A DNA stretch of 64,000 nt from Pseudomonas sp. R28(2017) (GTDB taxonomy: Bacteria; Pseudomonadota; Gammaproteobacteria; Pseudomonadales; Pseudomonadaceae): contig NZ_NEHW01000002.1 in NCBI RefSeq assembly GCF_002112505.1, forward strand, positions 186,001 to 250,000. Direction: 5' to 3'. The position numbers were made by a program, and so were the translations under genes. This document shows, in pieces, positions 53,993 to 62,969 of this stretch (positions are counted from its first letter, which is position 1; each line of letters starts with the position of its first letter). The notes beneath the pieces are model-generated. The model made no database searches, was not told the DNA's origin, and was given only the letters and a program-made list of their open reading frames with translations.

Positions 53993-56242
53993 TCAGGTAG
54001 TTGTCGGGTGACGCGGCAGGGTGAAGTGGAAGCTGGCGCCCTGGTCGACCTGGCCTTCGGCCCAGACGCGCCCGTCATGGCGCTCGATGATCCGCCGCAC
54101 GCTGGCCAGGCCGATCCCGGTGCCTTCGAACTCTTCCATGCGGTGCAGGCGCTGGAACACCCCGAACAGCTTGTTGGCGTAGGCCATGTCGAAGCCTACA
54201 CCATTGTCGCGGATGTACACCTCGGTCTCACCCCGGTGCTGGTGGGCGCGGATCGTGATGTGGGCGGGTTCACGGCCACGGGTATATTTGATGGCATTGG
54301 CGATCAGGTTGTGCAAGGCCATGTTGATGAACGCCGGGTCGGCGATCACCTTCGGCAGCGGCGCGATGTCCCAGACGATTTCGCGGCCCTCGTAGTCGGG
54401 CGCCAGTTCCTGGCGGATGGCCTCGACCAACGCGTTGAGGTCGACATCCGACAGGCGCAGCGCCGAGCGGCCCATCTGCGAGAAATTGAGCAGGTTGTCG
54501 ACCAGGCTACCGGCGAAACTTGCGGCCTCTTCGATGTGCTGGAGGAAGCGTCGGCCGCGCTCGCTCAGGCCGTGCCCTTCGATTTCGCCAAGCAGCTCGG
54601 AGTAGCCGGCGATGTGCCGCAGGGGCGCACGCAGGTCGTGGGACACACTGTAGGAAAAGGCTTCAAGTTCCTTGTTCGAGCGGCGCAGCTCGTTGGCCAG
54701 CTCTGCCAGCTCCTCGGCCTTGCGCAGCACGATACCCAGCACGGCCGTGCGCAGTTCGAACACACCCTCGATGAGCAGCGGGTCCCACGGTTTGCAGTAG
54801 CCGCTGATCTGTTCCTGCCAGCGATCAAAGCTGTGTCGAGGGTCGAGCGCACCGTGGGCGCCGATCTGCTTGTCGGGGCGCCCGGCCCAGTCGACCGTGC
54901 GCACTTGCTCGGGGCGGAACCACAGCAGGTAGTGCGAGTGGATCTGCGAGATGGCCACTGCCAGCACGCCGCCGGCATGGGCCGCCAGCTCTGGCAGCTC
55001 ATCGATGTCACGGCGCAGATTGTCGCTGTGGAACACCGTCTCTTCGCCGCGTTGCTCCAGCCAGTGCACCAGGGCCGTGACCTGCGCCACAGGCGGGGTC
55101 TGGCCGATCAGGTCGCAGCGCTCGGCGGAGATGACCGCTGCACCGCTGGCCCCGGCGAACGCCAGCAGCACCTCGGGCAAATCGCGCAGGCCATCGCCGA
55201 CGCTGTCGTGGTCGGCCATCGAGGAGATCATGCGCACGATGTGCTGGCGCAGGTCGAGCAGCTGGCGGGTCCTGGCGTGCGACTCGCGGCTCTCGATCTG
55301 CAGCGACAGCACGCTGGCCAGCAGTTCGCAGGCCGTGCGGGTGCGGAACTCGACCGCGCGCGGCTGGGCGTGGTGGCAGGAAATCAGGCCCCAGAGCTGG
55401 CCATCGACCACGATCGACAACGACATAGACGCCAGGGTGCCCATGTTGCGCATGTATTGCAGGTGCACCGGCGACACGCTGCGCAAGGCGACGAAACTCA
55501 TGTCCAGGGGCTTGCCCGTGCGCGGATTGACGGCTGGGTGCAGGGGGGACGGCTGGTAATTGGCATCCTCGATCACGCGGATGCGGTTGACGCGGTACAG
55601 GTCGCGGGCCTGGCGCGGGATGTCGGCAGCGGGAAAGCGCAGGCCCAGGTAACGCGGGTAACCGGCATCGGCCAGCTCGGCGAGCACCTCGCCATTGCCT
55701 TCGGCGTCGAAGCGGTAGGCCTTGACCCGGCCGAAGCCGGTGATGCGCTTGACCTGGACCACGCACTGCTGCAACAGCTCTTCAAGGCTGTCGGCATTGT
55801 GCAGGCTGCTGACGAAGCCGCGCACCAGCGGGTAGTAGTCGCCCTGCTCGGCCAGGTCCGCAGGCAGGCGGAAGGGCTCGAATTCGGCGATCAGCACCTG
55901 GTCGTGGCGGTGCGTCAGCAGGCGCAGCGTGCCCGTGCAGGGCGCCCCCTGGCGCAGGCGTACGTCACCGATATGGAACGGGAAGGCTTCGTCACTGGGC
56001 AGGCGTTCGAGCTGGGCGCGCAGGTCGAAGCTTTCGCTGACCACATCGGCGAAGGTGCAGCCGATCAGCTCTGTGGCGGGTACGCCCAGCCAGCGTTCGA
56101 CGTTCTCGCTGGCCTGCAGGATGCGCAGGTCGTGTTCATCCAGCACCAGCATGAAGCCGTGTGGCTGGATGCTGCCGGGTATCTGGATCGGCTCCTCGGC
56201 GCAGCGCTCCACGGCGGCGGCGAGCGCGTTGTCTGCAGTCAT
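53993..56242 (-). CDS. bphP: Bacteriophytochrome histidine kinase
   Basis: A red/far-red photoreceptor kinase. The 749 aa product has the PAS-GAF-PHY photosensory core and a HisKA-HATPase output. The biliverdin-attaching Cys is Cys14 (ERCAEEPIQIPGSIQPHG); the GAF signature FPAADIPRQARDLYRVN fits the conserved PxSDIP motif with a change to AAD; the PHY domain has the WFRPE tongue segment; the H-box is SHDLRAPLRHIAGYSELL. ATG 56242 is 11 bases from AGGAG; a TTG directly before it (56245) would have an 8-base spacing, so the start may be one codon earlier. No heme oxygenase gene is adjacent. Confidence 0.93.
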   Translation of the reverse strand: MTADNALAAAVERCAEEPIQIPGSIQPHGFMLVLDEHDLRILQASENVERWLGVPATELIGCTFADVVSESFDLRAQLERLPSDEAFPFHIGDVRLRQGAPCTGTLRLLTHRHDQVLIAEFEPFRLPADLAEQGDYYPLVRGFVSSLHNADSLEELLQQCVVQVKRITGFGRVKAYRFDAEGNGEVLAELADAGYPRYLGLRFPAADIPRQARDLYRVNRIRVIEDANYQPSPLHPAVNPRTGKPLDMSFVALRSVSPVHLQYMRNMGTLASMSLSIVVDGQLWGLISCHHAQPRAVEFRTRTACELLASVLSLQIESRESHARTRQLLDLRQHIVRMISSMADHDSVGDGLRDLPEVLLAFAGASGAAVISAERCDLIGQTPPVAQVTALVHWLEQRGEETVFHSDNLRRDIDELPELAAHAGGVLAVAISQIHSHYLLWFRPEQVRTVDWAGRPDKQIGAHGALDPRHSFDRWQEQISGYCKPWDPLLIEGVFELRTAVLGIVLRKAEELAELANELRRSNKELEAFSYSVSHDLRAPLRHIAGYSELLGEIEGHGLSERGRRFLQHIEEAASFAGSLVDNLLNFSQMGRSALRLSDVDLNALVEAIRQELAPDYEGREIVWDIAPLPKVIADPAFINMALHNLIANAIKYTRGREPAHITIRAHQHRGETEVYIRDNGVGFDMAYANKLFGVFQRLHRMEEFEGTGIGLASVRRIIERHDGRVWAEGQVDQGASFHFTLPRHPTTT

Positions 56243-56284
56243 CAATGGAAAGGCTCCTGTGATGTTCTTCCATGCATGCCGCAT

Positions 56285-56512
56285 GCGTCTGGTGCCGGCT
56301 GTCGGCTACCGAACACCGTAACAGAATGTCGATCGCTTTGCCGGCCCATGGCCATTGGAGGCGTGGGATGCCCAGGGGTTCGCCTGGGTTGGTAAATTTC
56401 TTGCCGGTTCGCTAGCGCTTTGTCGTTATCACAAAAGAATGGCACCCCGCCATCACGGTTCTGCCACCTGCTGCTACGCTCAACGTCACAAGAGAGGAAC
56501 AAGGAACATCCA
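56285..56512. other. Divergent control region of phytochrome and pilus operons
   Basis: About 230 bp between the divergent bphP and pilus operon. I see no clear sigma-70 or sigma-54 promoter. It has a GC-rich left half and contains the AAGGAA ribosome-binding site (56501-56506) of the first pilus gene at its right end. Regulation of the pilus operon cannot be read here. Confidence 0.5.
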
Positions 56513-57040
56513 GTGACGGAACGCTTTGTGGCCGCGCTGTTTGGCCTGTTGTTGAGCGGCAGTGCCGTAGCAGCGGACTTCCTGGTCGAGGTGCGGGTGC
56601 TGGTGCAGCGTGGTTGCATGCTGGTCACCCAGCAGCGTGATGCGGGCGCCCAGGCCCTGGGTCGGATCGACCTGGGCGCGGCTGCGCGTCTGGACGGCCC
56701 GGATGCGCCGTTGAGTGGCGTATTGCTCAGCCAGCGCCCGCCACGCCTCGAATGCAACCCCGACACGCCGTATCAGGTGCGTGTCGACGGCGGCCAGCAC
56801 GGTGGTGTCGGCGAACTGCGTTTTCTCGCCAGCGATGACGGCAAGGCCAGGCCGATTCCTTATCGCCTGTTCCGGGATGCTGCATGGCGTGAGCCGGTGG
56901 TTGTCGGTGAGCCGCATGCCGCACGGGTGCCGGACAGCGGCTCGGTTGACCTGCCGCTGTACGCCCGGATCGACAAGCTGGCCTGGGTGCCCCGCGCCGG
57001 GTATTACGCCGACCTGGTCAAAATCACGGTCACCTGGTAG
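56513..57040 (+). CDS. Spore coat U-domain (SCPU) pilin subunit 1 of Csu-type pilus
   Basis: The 175 aa product has a signal peptide (about residues 1-20, ending SAVAA) and one SCPU domain, the archaic chaperone-usher pilin fold. It shows the first conserved Cys in RGCMLV, the second in RLECNPD and the C-terminal GYYADLVKITVTW, the donor/receptor beta strand. GTG start is chosen because AAGGAA is 6 bases upstream and it opens directly with the signal peptide. The following gene begins 30 bp downstream. Its mature part is more divergent than the other subunits. Confidence 0.85.
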   Translation: MTERFVAALFGLLLSGSAVAADFLVEVRVLVQRGCMLVTQQRDAGAQALGRIDLGAAARLDGPDAPLSGVLLSQRPPRLECNPDTPYQVRVDGGQHGGVGELRFLASDDGKARPIPYRLFRDAAWREPVVVGEPHAARVPDSGSVDLPLYARIDKLAWVPRAGYYADLVKITVTW

Positions 57041-57070
57041 CGAGGCCGCCATGCACAAGGACGTCACGCC

Positions 57071-57607
57071 ATGAACCGCACATCGATCCTGCTGCTCAGC
57101 CTCGGCCCGCTGCTGTTGCCCAGTGGCGCGGTGCATGGCACCACCACCGGGTTCATCCAGGCGCGCCTGGTGATCAGCGCCGCCTGCCAGATCAACAGCG
57201 GCGACCAACCGCCCGCCACCTTGGGCAACCCTGGCCTGATGGACTTCGGCGAGCGCGGTCCGAACTGGGACACGCCACTGCGCACCCGGGTCGACGAGGC
57301 GGGCGGCGAGGGCAGCCTGCAGATCAGCTGCACGCCCGAAGTGCGTGCATTCAACGTGCGCATCAACGGTGGCCTGAATGGCGACGATGGTGTGCGCCGG
57401 CTGAGCAACGGCCGCGAGATGATCCCTTATCAACTGGCGGTCGACCCGGGCGGCAACAGCCGCTACGGCATCGGCCAGGCCCGAGCCTTCACCATCAGCA
57501 GTACTGCGCAGATTCCCATCCCCATCTACGGCGTGGTCGTGGCGCAACCGCGCGCGCTGCCGGCCGGGCTGTACCGCGACACCCTGAGAGTGACCCTGGA
57601 CTGGTAA
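57071..57607 (+). CDS. SCPU pilin subunit 2
   Basis: A 178 aa SCPU-domain protein with signal peptide (about 1-24, ending AVHGT), conserved cysteines in SAACQIN and ISCTPEV, the domain body FTISSTAQIPIPIYGVVVAQ, and the final AGLYRDTLRVTLDW. It is the second of four tandem pilin subunits in the operon, which suggests a major and several minor subunits in the fibre. ATG 57071 follows the previous stop by 30 bp. Confidence 0.88.
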   Translation: MNRTSILLLSLGPLLLPSGAVHGTTTGFIQARLVISAACQINSGDQPPATLGNPGLMDFGERGPNWDTPLRTRVDEAGGEGSLQISCTPEVRAFNVRINGGLNGDDGVRRLSNGREMIPYQLAVDPGGNSRYGIGQARAFTISSTAQIPIPIYGVVVAQPRALPAGLYRDTLRVTLDW

Positions 57608-57626
57608 ACGACGCAAGGAGATTCCG

Positions 57627-58160
57627 ATGCGAACGACTTTCACCCGTTGCATGCTCGCCGGCCTCGGCCTGGCCATGGCAGCTCACGCCCAGGCCGCCAC
57701 GGTGACCGGGACCATCACTTCGACCCTGACCCTGTCTTCGGCGTGCCAGGTCAACGGCAGCGGCGGCACCACTGGGCTGAACTTCGGTACCCTGAACTTC
57801 GGCACCCAGGAGGCCCTGTTCACCACGGCCAACGCCCAGGTGCTGGGCGGTGGCGGTGGCGCCATGAGCATCCTCTGCTCGGCCGGCACGGTACCGGCGA
57901 TCCGCGTGCGCGCCGGGTCCCACGACGGCCAGTCGGCTGGCGGCACGCGTGCGCTGGCCGACGGCGCCGGCAATTTCGTGCCGTATGACTTCTACACCGA
58001 TGCCGGGCACACCACGCTGCTGGCGATTGACGGCACCATCACCCTGCCGACCAGTACCGGCGTGGCGCAGACCGTCAACCTGTATGGCCAGGCGCGTGGC
58101 AAGGCTGGCCTGCCGGCCGGGACGTACACCGACACGGTGGCTGTCGAGTTGTCGTTCTGA
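57627..58160 (+). CDS. SCPU pilin subunit 3 (probable major subunit)
   Basis: A 177 aa SCPU protein with signal peptide (about 1-23, ending AHAQA), a Gly/Thr/Ala-rich mature chain, Cys in SSACQVN and ILCSAG, YGQARGKAGLPAGTYTDTVAVELSF at the C-terminus. Small uncharged composition and AAGGAG directly upstream (spacing 6) fit an abundant rod subunit like CsuA/B; that assignment is inferred. It ends 3 bp before the next subunit. Confidence 0.88.
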   Translation: MRTTFTRCMLAGLGLAMAAHAQAATVTGTITSTLTLSSACQVNGSGGTTGLNFGTLNFGTQEALFTTANAQVLGGGGGAMSILCSAGTVPAIRVRAGSHDGQSAGGTRALADGAGNFVPYDFYTDAGHTTLLAIDGTITLPTSTGVAQTVNLYGQARGKAGLPAGTYTDTVAVELSF

Positions 58161-58163
58161 GCC

Positions 58164-58667
58164 ATGCGCAACGGGCTCGGCGGGTGCCTGATCGGCGCTG
58201 GCATGCTGCTGGTCGCACCCCTCGATGCGGCGACCACCAGCACCTTCCAGGTGAGCGCGCAGATTGTCGCTGGCTGCCTGGTGGTAGGGGGCGTGACCAG
58301 CTATGGCGCGCTGAACTACGGCACCCAGTCGGCGCTGTCCACCGGCATTCTCAGTACCTCGCTGGGCGGCACCACGGTGACCTTCCAGTGCACCCCGGGT
58401 GTGGCCTTGAGCATGAGCCTGGACGGTGGCCAGAACAGCGCCAGCGGTACGCGCAACCTCAAGCGCGGCGGGGGTACCCAGGTGCTTGCCTATCAGTTGT
58501 ACCAGGACGCGGCCTACAGCCAGGTCCTGGGCATCGGCCAGAGCGTGACGGTGAGCTACACCGACGCCACGGCCATCAAGTTGCCGGTGTATGGCCGTAC
58601 CCAGTTGCCCGGCAACCTGCCGGCCGGGACCTACACCGATGTCGTGCAAGTGACGGTGACCTGGTGA
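58164..58667 (+). CDS. SCPU pilin subunit 4
   Basis: A 167 aa SCPU protein with signal peptide (about 1-24, ending PLDAA), Cys in VAGCLVVG and FQCTPG, and the ending LPAGTYTDVVQVTVTW. It is the closest relative of subunit 3 in pattern. It starts right after the previous stop without a good ribosome-binding site, so translation is probably coupled. A short 39 bp gap with AAGGAG precedes the chaperone gene. Confidence 0.88.
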   Translation: MRNGLGGCLIGAGMLLVAPLDAATTSTFQVSAQIVAGCLVVGGVTSYGALNYGTQSALSTGILSTSLGGTTVTFQCTPGVALSMSLDGGQNSASGTRNLKRGGGTQVLAYQLYQDAAYSQVLGIGQSVTVSYTDATAIKLPVYGRTQLPGNLPAGTYTDVVQVTVTW

Positions 58668-58706
58668 ACGCACCGGCACACAGAAAAATACATTAAGGAG
58701 AGTTGC

Positions 58707-59483
58707 ATGGGGGCATGCGCGAAGTGGGCGCACGGTTTGATCGGGCTGACACTGCTGGCGAGCGTCCCGGCCGGGGCGGCCACCTCGGTGCTGATCTGGC
58801 CGATCGACCCCGTACTGGAGGCTGACCAGAAGGCCGGCGCACTGTGGCTGGAAAACCGCGGCACGGCCCCGGCCAGCTTGCAGGTGCGGGTGTTCGCCTG
58901 GCGCCAGGGCGACTACCAGGAACAGTTCCAGGCCCAACGCGAAATCATCGGCAGCCCGCCGGTGGCCAACATTCCCCCCGGGCAGAAGCAACTGATCCGC
59001 CTGACCCGCACTGGCAGCTCGCCGGTCGGCCAGGAGCAGGCCTACCGCATCATCATCGACGAAATCCCCTCGCCATTGCCGGCAGATACCGGCAGCCAGG
59101 GCACCACGGCGGCGATCCGCCTGCAGATGCGCTATTCGGTGCCGCTGTTCGTCTATGGCGAAGGGCTGTGGGGCAAGGCCGACCCGCAAGGCAAGCGCAG
59201 TGCCGACGGCGTCGGCAAGCCGCAACTCAGCTGGCGCCCGGTGACGGTGCAGGGCAAGCCCTATGTGGAAATGCGCAATACCGGCCCGGTGCATGCGCGC
59301 CTGACCGATGTGGTGGTGCAACAGGGTGGCCAGGCCAAGCCATTGGCCGAAGGCTTGCTCGGCTATGTGTTGCCCGGTGCCAGCATGCGCTGGCCGGCAC
59401 CGGTGGCGCCGAACGCTGGCAGCGTGATCAAGGGGAGGGTGAACGGCCAGGAAGCGGCCGAAGCGATCCGGCAAGGGCAATGA
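58707..59483 (+). CDS. Periplasmic fimbrial chaperone (Csu/archaic type)
   Basis: A 258 aa PapD-like chaperone with signal peptide (about 1-24), an N-terminal Ig domain (LIWPIDPVLEADQKAGALWLENRG, VANIPPGQKQLIRLTR) and the conserved hydrophobic G1 strand (TAAIRLQMRYSVPLFVYG) that donates to subunits. The C-terminal domain contains VEMRNTGPVHARLTDV and ends GRVNGQEAAEAIRQGQ. It captures SCPU subunits in the periplasm and hands them to the usher encoded next. ATG 58707 has AAGGAG 7 bases upstream. Confidence 0.92.
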   Translation: MGACAKWAHGLIGLTLLASVPAGAATSVLIWPIDPVLEADQKAGALWLENRGTAPASLQVRVFAWRQGDYQEQFQAQREIIGSPPVANIPPGQKQLIRLTRTGSSPVGQEQAYRIIIDEIPSPLPADTGSQGTTAAIRLQMRYSVPLFVYGEGLWGKADPQGKRSADGVGKPQLSWRPVTVQGKPYVEMRNTGPVHARLTDVVVQQGGQAKPLAEGLLGYVLPGASMRWPAPVAPNAGSVIKGRVNGQEAAEAIRQGQ

Positions 59484-59543
59484 GCCCGCCGCTGAATGAG
59501 GGGCAAAGGCCATGGAGGACCTGGCAATGGTCGGAATCCGTGT

Positions 59544-61889
59544 GTGAGAGGGCTGTCGCGGGCTTCGCGCCGCTGGTGCCTGGGACTGACCTTGTGCGGC
59601 CCCTGCCTTGTGCTGGCCGACGACCTGCCGCCGCCGCCCAGCGAGTCAATGGCCATCGCCGACGCCACGCTGTACCTCGACCTGCTGGTGAACCAGATGC
59701 CCAGGGCTGAGCTGGTGCCGGTGCAGCAGCGGGCCGGGCGCTTGTTCCTGGACAGCGAAGTGCTGCGCGGTCTGGGCGTCAAGTTGCCAGGCGACCCGCG
59801 AGGTGAAGTGGCACTGGACGATGTGGCGGGCTTGCACGCCGATTACGACAGCCAGAACCAGCGCCTGCTGCTGCAAGTACCCCCGGCCTGGCTGCCGGAC
59901 CAGCAGGTCGGCGACCGCGGCCTGTACCCTGCCAGCGAGGCGCGCAGCAGTTTCGGCGCCTTGTTCAACTACGACCTGTACCTGAACGACACCGATGATG
60001 GCGGCTCCTACCTGGCGGCCTGGAACGAGCTGCGCCTGTTCGACAGCTGGGGCACGTTCTCGAGCACCGGCCAGTGGCGCCAGTCGTTCAATGGTGCGCA
60101 GCGCGATGACAGCCGCCAGGGCTTCCTGCGCTACGACACCACCTGGCGGTTCACTGACGAGCAACGCCTGCTGACCTACGAGGCCGGCGACTTCGTTACC
60201 GGGGCCTTGCCTTGGACCGGCTCGGTGCGGGTCGGCGGCCTTCAGCTGTCGCGTGACTTTGGCGCACGTCCCGACCTGGTGACCTACCCCTTGCCGGCGT
60301 TTGCCGGCGAAGCGGCAGTGCCAACTTCGCTGGACCTGTTCATCAACGGCTACAAATCCAGTACCACCGAACTGCAGCCAGGCCCGTACACCCTGACCAA
60401 CGTGCCATTCATCAACGGTGCCGGCGAGGCGGTGGTGGTGACCACCGACGCCCTTGGCCGGCAGGTGTCCACCACCTTGCCGTTCTACGTCACCAGCAGC
60501 CTGCTGCAAAAGGGCCTGTCGGACTTTTCGGTGGCCGCCGGCAGCCTGCGCCGCGACTATGCCGTGGAAGATTTCAGCTACGGTCCCGGTGTGGCCTCGG
60601 CCAGCCTGCGCCACGGCATCAGCGACGACTTCACCCTGGAGACCCATGCTGAGACTGCCGAATCGCTGCTGCTGGGTGGCCTGGGCGGCAACATGCGCCT
60701 GGGCACGTTCGGCGTGCTCAATGCGGCCTTGGCGCAGAGCCAGTTCGAAGGCGAGAAGGGCCACCAGGTCGCCCTCGGCTACCAGTACAACAGCCAGCGT
60801 TTCGGCTTCAACTATCAGCGCCTGCAGCGTCACGGCGAGTATGCCGACCTGACCCGGGTCGACACGCCCGACATGCAGCTGAGCCAGCGTAGCGAGCAGG
60901 TGACCCTGAGCGTCAACCTCAACCAGTACGGCAGCCTGGGCGCCGGCTATTTCGATGTACGCGCCGGCGACGGCAGCCGCACCCGGCTCATCAACCTGAG
61001 CTGGAGCAAGCCGCTGTGGGGCAACAGCAGCCTGTACCTGTCGGCCAACCGTGAGGTCGGCGACAGCAACTGGGCGGTGCAGGCACAGGTGGTGATGCCG
61101 TTCGACTTCGGCAGCACCCTGGCGGTGAGCAGCGAACGCAGCAAGGACGGCGAGAGCCTGCAACGGGTCAACTACAGCCGCGCCGTGCCGGTGGGCGGCG
61201 GCGTCGGCTACAACCTGGGCTATGCCGGCGGCGGCGACCGCGATGCCTACCAACAGGCCGACGTGACCTGGCGCCTGCAGTCGGTGCAGTTGCAGGCTGG
61301 CGTGTACGGCAGCAGCGGCGAGATGACCCGCTGGGCCGACGCCAGTGGCTCGCTGGTGTGGATGGATTCCGGCGTCTACGCCGCCAACCGCATCGACGAC
61401 GCCTTCGTGGTGGTCAGCACCAGCGGCTACGCCGACGTGCCGGTGCGCTACGAAAACCAGGAAATCGGCCGCACCGACCGCAGCGGCCACTTGCTGGTGC
61501 CGTACAGCAGCGGCTACTACCGCGGCAAATATGAAATCGACCCGATGAACTTGCCGCCTGATGTGCTGGCGGCGGAGGTCGAGCAGCGCGTGGCAGTGCG
61601 CCGTGGCAGCGGCTACCTGCTGGAGTTCCCGCTCAAGCGGGTGCTGGCGGCGAGCATCGAACTGGTCGACGCCAATCAGCAGCCATTGAAGCTCGGTAGC
61701 CAGGTCACCCATCAGGAAAGCGGCAGCCAGGCCGTGGTGGGCTGGGATGGGCTGGTGTACCTGGAGAACCTCTCGCCACATAACCGCCTGCAAGTCATGG
61801 TGGAAGGAGGCGGGCAATGCCAGGTCGAATTCGATATGCCCGATGCCCAAGGGACCGTCCCGCTGATCGGCCCACTGGTGTGCCGATGA
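59544..61889 (+). CDS. Outer-membrane usher (Csu/archaic type)
   Basis: The product (781 aa from this start) is a FimD/PapC-family usher: a signal peptide (about residues 1-26, ending CLVLA), an N-terminal periplasmic domain with cysteine-free SCPU-type binding, a 24-strand beta-barrel, plug region (SLDLFINGYKSSTTELQPGPYTLTNVPF around residue 260) and C-terminal plug-like domains ending GTVPLIGPLVCR. The start is uncertain: GTG 59544 gives a clean signal peptide, but ATG 59496 is also in frame. It overlaps the tip-subunit gene by 4 bp (ATGA). Confidence 0.9.
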   Translation: MRGLSRASRRWCLGLTLCGPCLVLADDLPPPPSESMAIADATLYLDLLVNQMPRAELVPVQQRAGRLFLDSEVLRGLGVKLPGDPRGEVALDDVAGLHADYDSQNQRLLLQVPPAWLPDQQVGDRGLYPASEARSSFGALFNYDLYLNDTDDGGSYLAAWNELRLFDSWGTFSSTGQWRQSFNGAQRDDSRQGFLRYDTTWRFTDEQRLLTYEAGDFVTGALPWTGSVRVGGLQLSRDFGARPDLVTYPLPAFAGEAAVPTSLDLFINGYKSSTTELQPGPYTLTNVPFINGAGEAVVVTTDALGRQVSTTLPFYVTSSLLQKGLSDFSVAAGSLRRDYAVEDFSYGPGVASASLRHGISDDFTLETHAETAESLLLGGLGGNMRLGTFGVLNAALAQSQFEGEKGHQVALGYQYNSQRFGFNYQRLQRHGEYADLTRVDTPDMQLSQRSEQVTLSVNLNQYGSLGAGYFDVRAGDGSRTRLINLSWSKPLWGNSSLYLSANREVGDSNWAVQAQVVMPFDFGSTLAVSSERSKDGESLQRVNYSRAVPVGGGVGYNLGYAGGGDRDAYQQADVTWRLQSVQLQAGVYGSSGEMTRWADASGSLVWMDSGVYAANRIDDAFVVVSTSGYADVPVRYENQEIGRTDRSGHLLVPYSSGYYRGKYEIDPMNLPPDVLAAEVEQRVAVRRGSGYLLEFPLKRVLAASIELVDANQQPLKLGSQVTHQESGSQAVVGWDGLVYLENLSPHNRLQVMVEGGGQCQVEFDMPDAQGTVPLIGPLVCR

Positions 61890-62851
61890 GGCGCCTGGTG
61901 TGTGGCCTTCTACTGTTGCTGCTGCCGGCAGGTTGCACCTGGGCGTTGTGCTCGTCGGTGGCAACCACGCCGGCGGCATTCGGCGCGATCAACTCGACCC
62001 TGGTGCGTACCACGGTACAGAGCGCTTCGAGCACCAATTCCGGGCTGCAATGCACCGGTTCGCTGCTGAGCCTGCTCACCTCCACCGACCACTTCTATGT
62101 GACCATTACCTCAAGCAGCACCGGACTGGTTGGCCCGACGGGCGACGTCATACCGTACACCGTGTATGGCGACGCGACGACCAACTACCCGGTTGCCCGT
62201 GGCGTTGCCTACGACTTCGCCCGCACCGGCATCCTCGATCTGCTGGGATTACTCGGCGGTACCACGCCCAAGGCAGTGCCGCTCTATTTTCGCACTCAGG
62301 TCGGCAGCAACGTCGCGGCAGGGGTCTACCAGGAAACCCTGAACGTGGCCTGGAACTGGAACTACTGCTCGGGGATCGGCATCGGTTCCATCTGCCTCGG
62401 GCGTGATATCGGCAGCGGCACGCAGACGCTACTGGTGACGATGACCGTGACCAACGACTGCCAGATCACCACGCCCAGCATCAGCTTCGGCAGTGCGCCG
62501 GTGGTGGCCGGGTTCGGCACGGTGAGCCAGAGCGTGACCTTGTCGTGCACCAAGGGCAGCGCCTACACGGTGGGCTTGAATGATGGGGAGAACGTGTCGG
62601 GCGGGCGGCGGCGGATGAAGTCTGCGGCCGGCAACTTCCTGGCCTACGAAATCTTCAAGAGTGCCGGTGCCGTGCGCTGGGGCTCGCTGACCACCGCCCG
62701 GCGCTCGAGCAGCGATGCCGATGTGAACCCCGGCAACGGCACCGGGACGGGTAGCCAGGTGTTCAACTACAACGCCAAGGTCTACACCGACCAGGCCACG
62801 CCGCCAGCGGCGAGTTACCTCGACAATGTGATCCTGGATGTGCAGTTCTGA
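61886..62851 (+). CDS. Two-domain SCPU tip-like subunit (CsuE-like)
   Basis: A 321 aa protein with a signal peptide (about 1-19, Leu-rich) and two SCPU-like domains: the first to about residue 185, the second from about 195 (TNDCQITTPSISFGSAPVV) to the end, with donor strand ASYLDNVILDVQF. Two-domain subunits cap archaic pili; CsuE tips bind hydrophobic surfaces. LLPAGC in the signal resembles but does not match a lipobox (Pro at -3), so lipidation is unlikely. It is the last gene of the pilus operon, coupled to the usher, with a REP pair 20 bp after it. Confidence 0.88.
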   Translation: MRRLVCGLLLLLLPAGCTWALCSSVATTPAAFGAINSTLVRTTVQSASSTNSGLQCTGSLLSLLTSTDHFYVTITSSSTGLVGPTGDVIPYTVYGDATTNYPVARGVAYDFARTGILDLLGLLGGTTPKAVPLYFRTQVGSNVAAGVYQETLNVAWNWNYCSGIGIGSICLGRDIGSGTQTLLVTMTVTNDCQITTPSISFGSAPVVAGFGTVSQSVTLSCTKGSAYTVGLNDGENVSGGRRRMKSAAGNFLAYEIFKSAGAVRWGSLTTARRSSSDADVNPGNGTGTGSQVFNYNAKVYTDQATPPAASYLDNVILDVQF

Positions 62852-62868
62852 CAGTGCAATCCTGTATC

Positions 62869-62961
62869 GGCCCTTTCGCGGGCAAGCCCGCTCCCACAGG
62901 GATTGCACAATGTTCGAGGCTGTGGCGATCCTGTGGGAGCGGGCTTGCCCGCGAAGAGGCC
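62869..62961. repeat. REP inverted pair after the pilus operon
   Basis: Arms 62869-62900 and 62930-62961 are inverted copies over 32 bp with one or two mismatches and contain the core GCGGGCAAGCCCGCTCCCAC. It lies between the convergent tip-subunit and carboxypeptidase genes, 8 bp from the carboxypeptidase stop. Confidence 0.9.
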
Positions 62962-62969
62962 GGACCTGC

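Noticed and set aside
54008-56395. Plus-strand open frame of about 795 codons
   Set aside because: Antisense to the phytochrome gene, with composition as in other shadow frames.
59646-61979. Minus-strand open frame of about 777 codons
   Set aside because: Antisense to the usher gene, no homology, Ala/Val/His/Gln-rich.
24317-62961. Repeated GCGGGC...CCCACAGG sequences as a CRISPR-like array
   Set aside because: Copies are scattered over the window, occur as inverted pairs at gene ends and lack regular spacers. They are REP elements.
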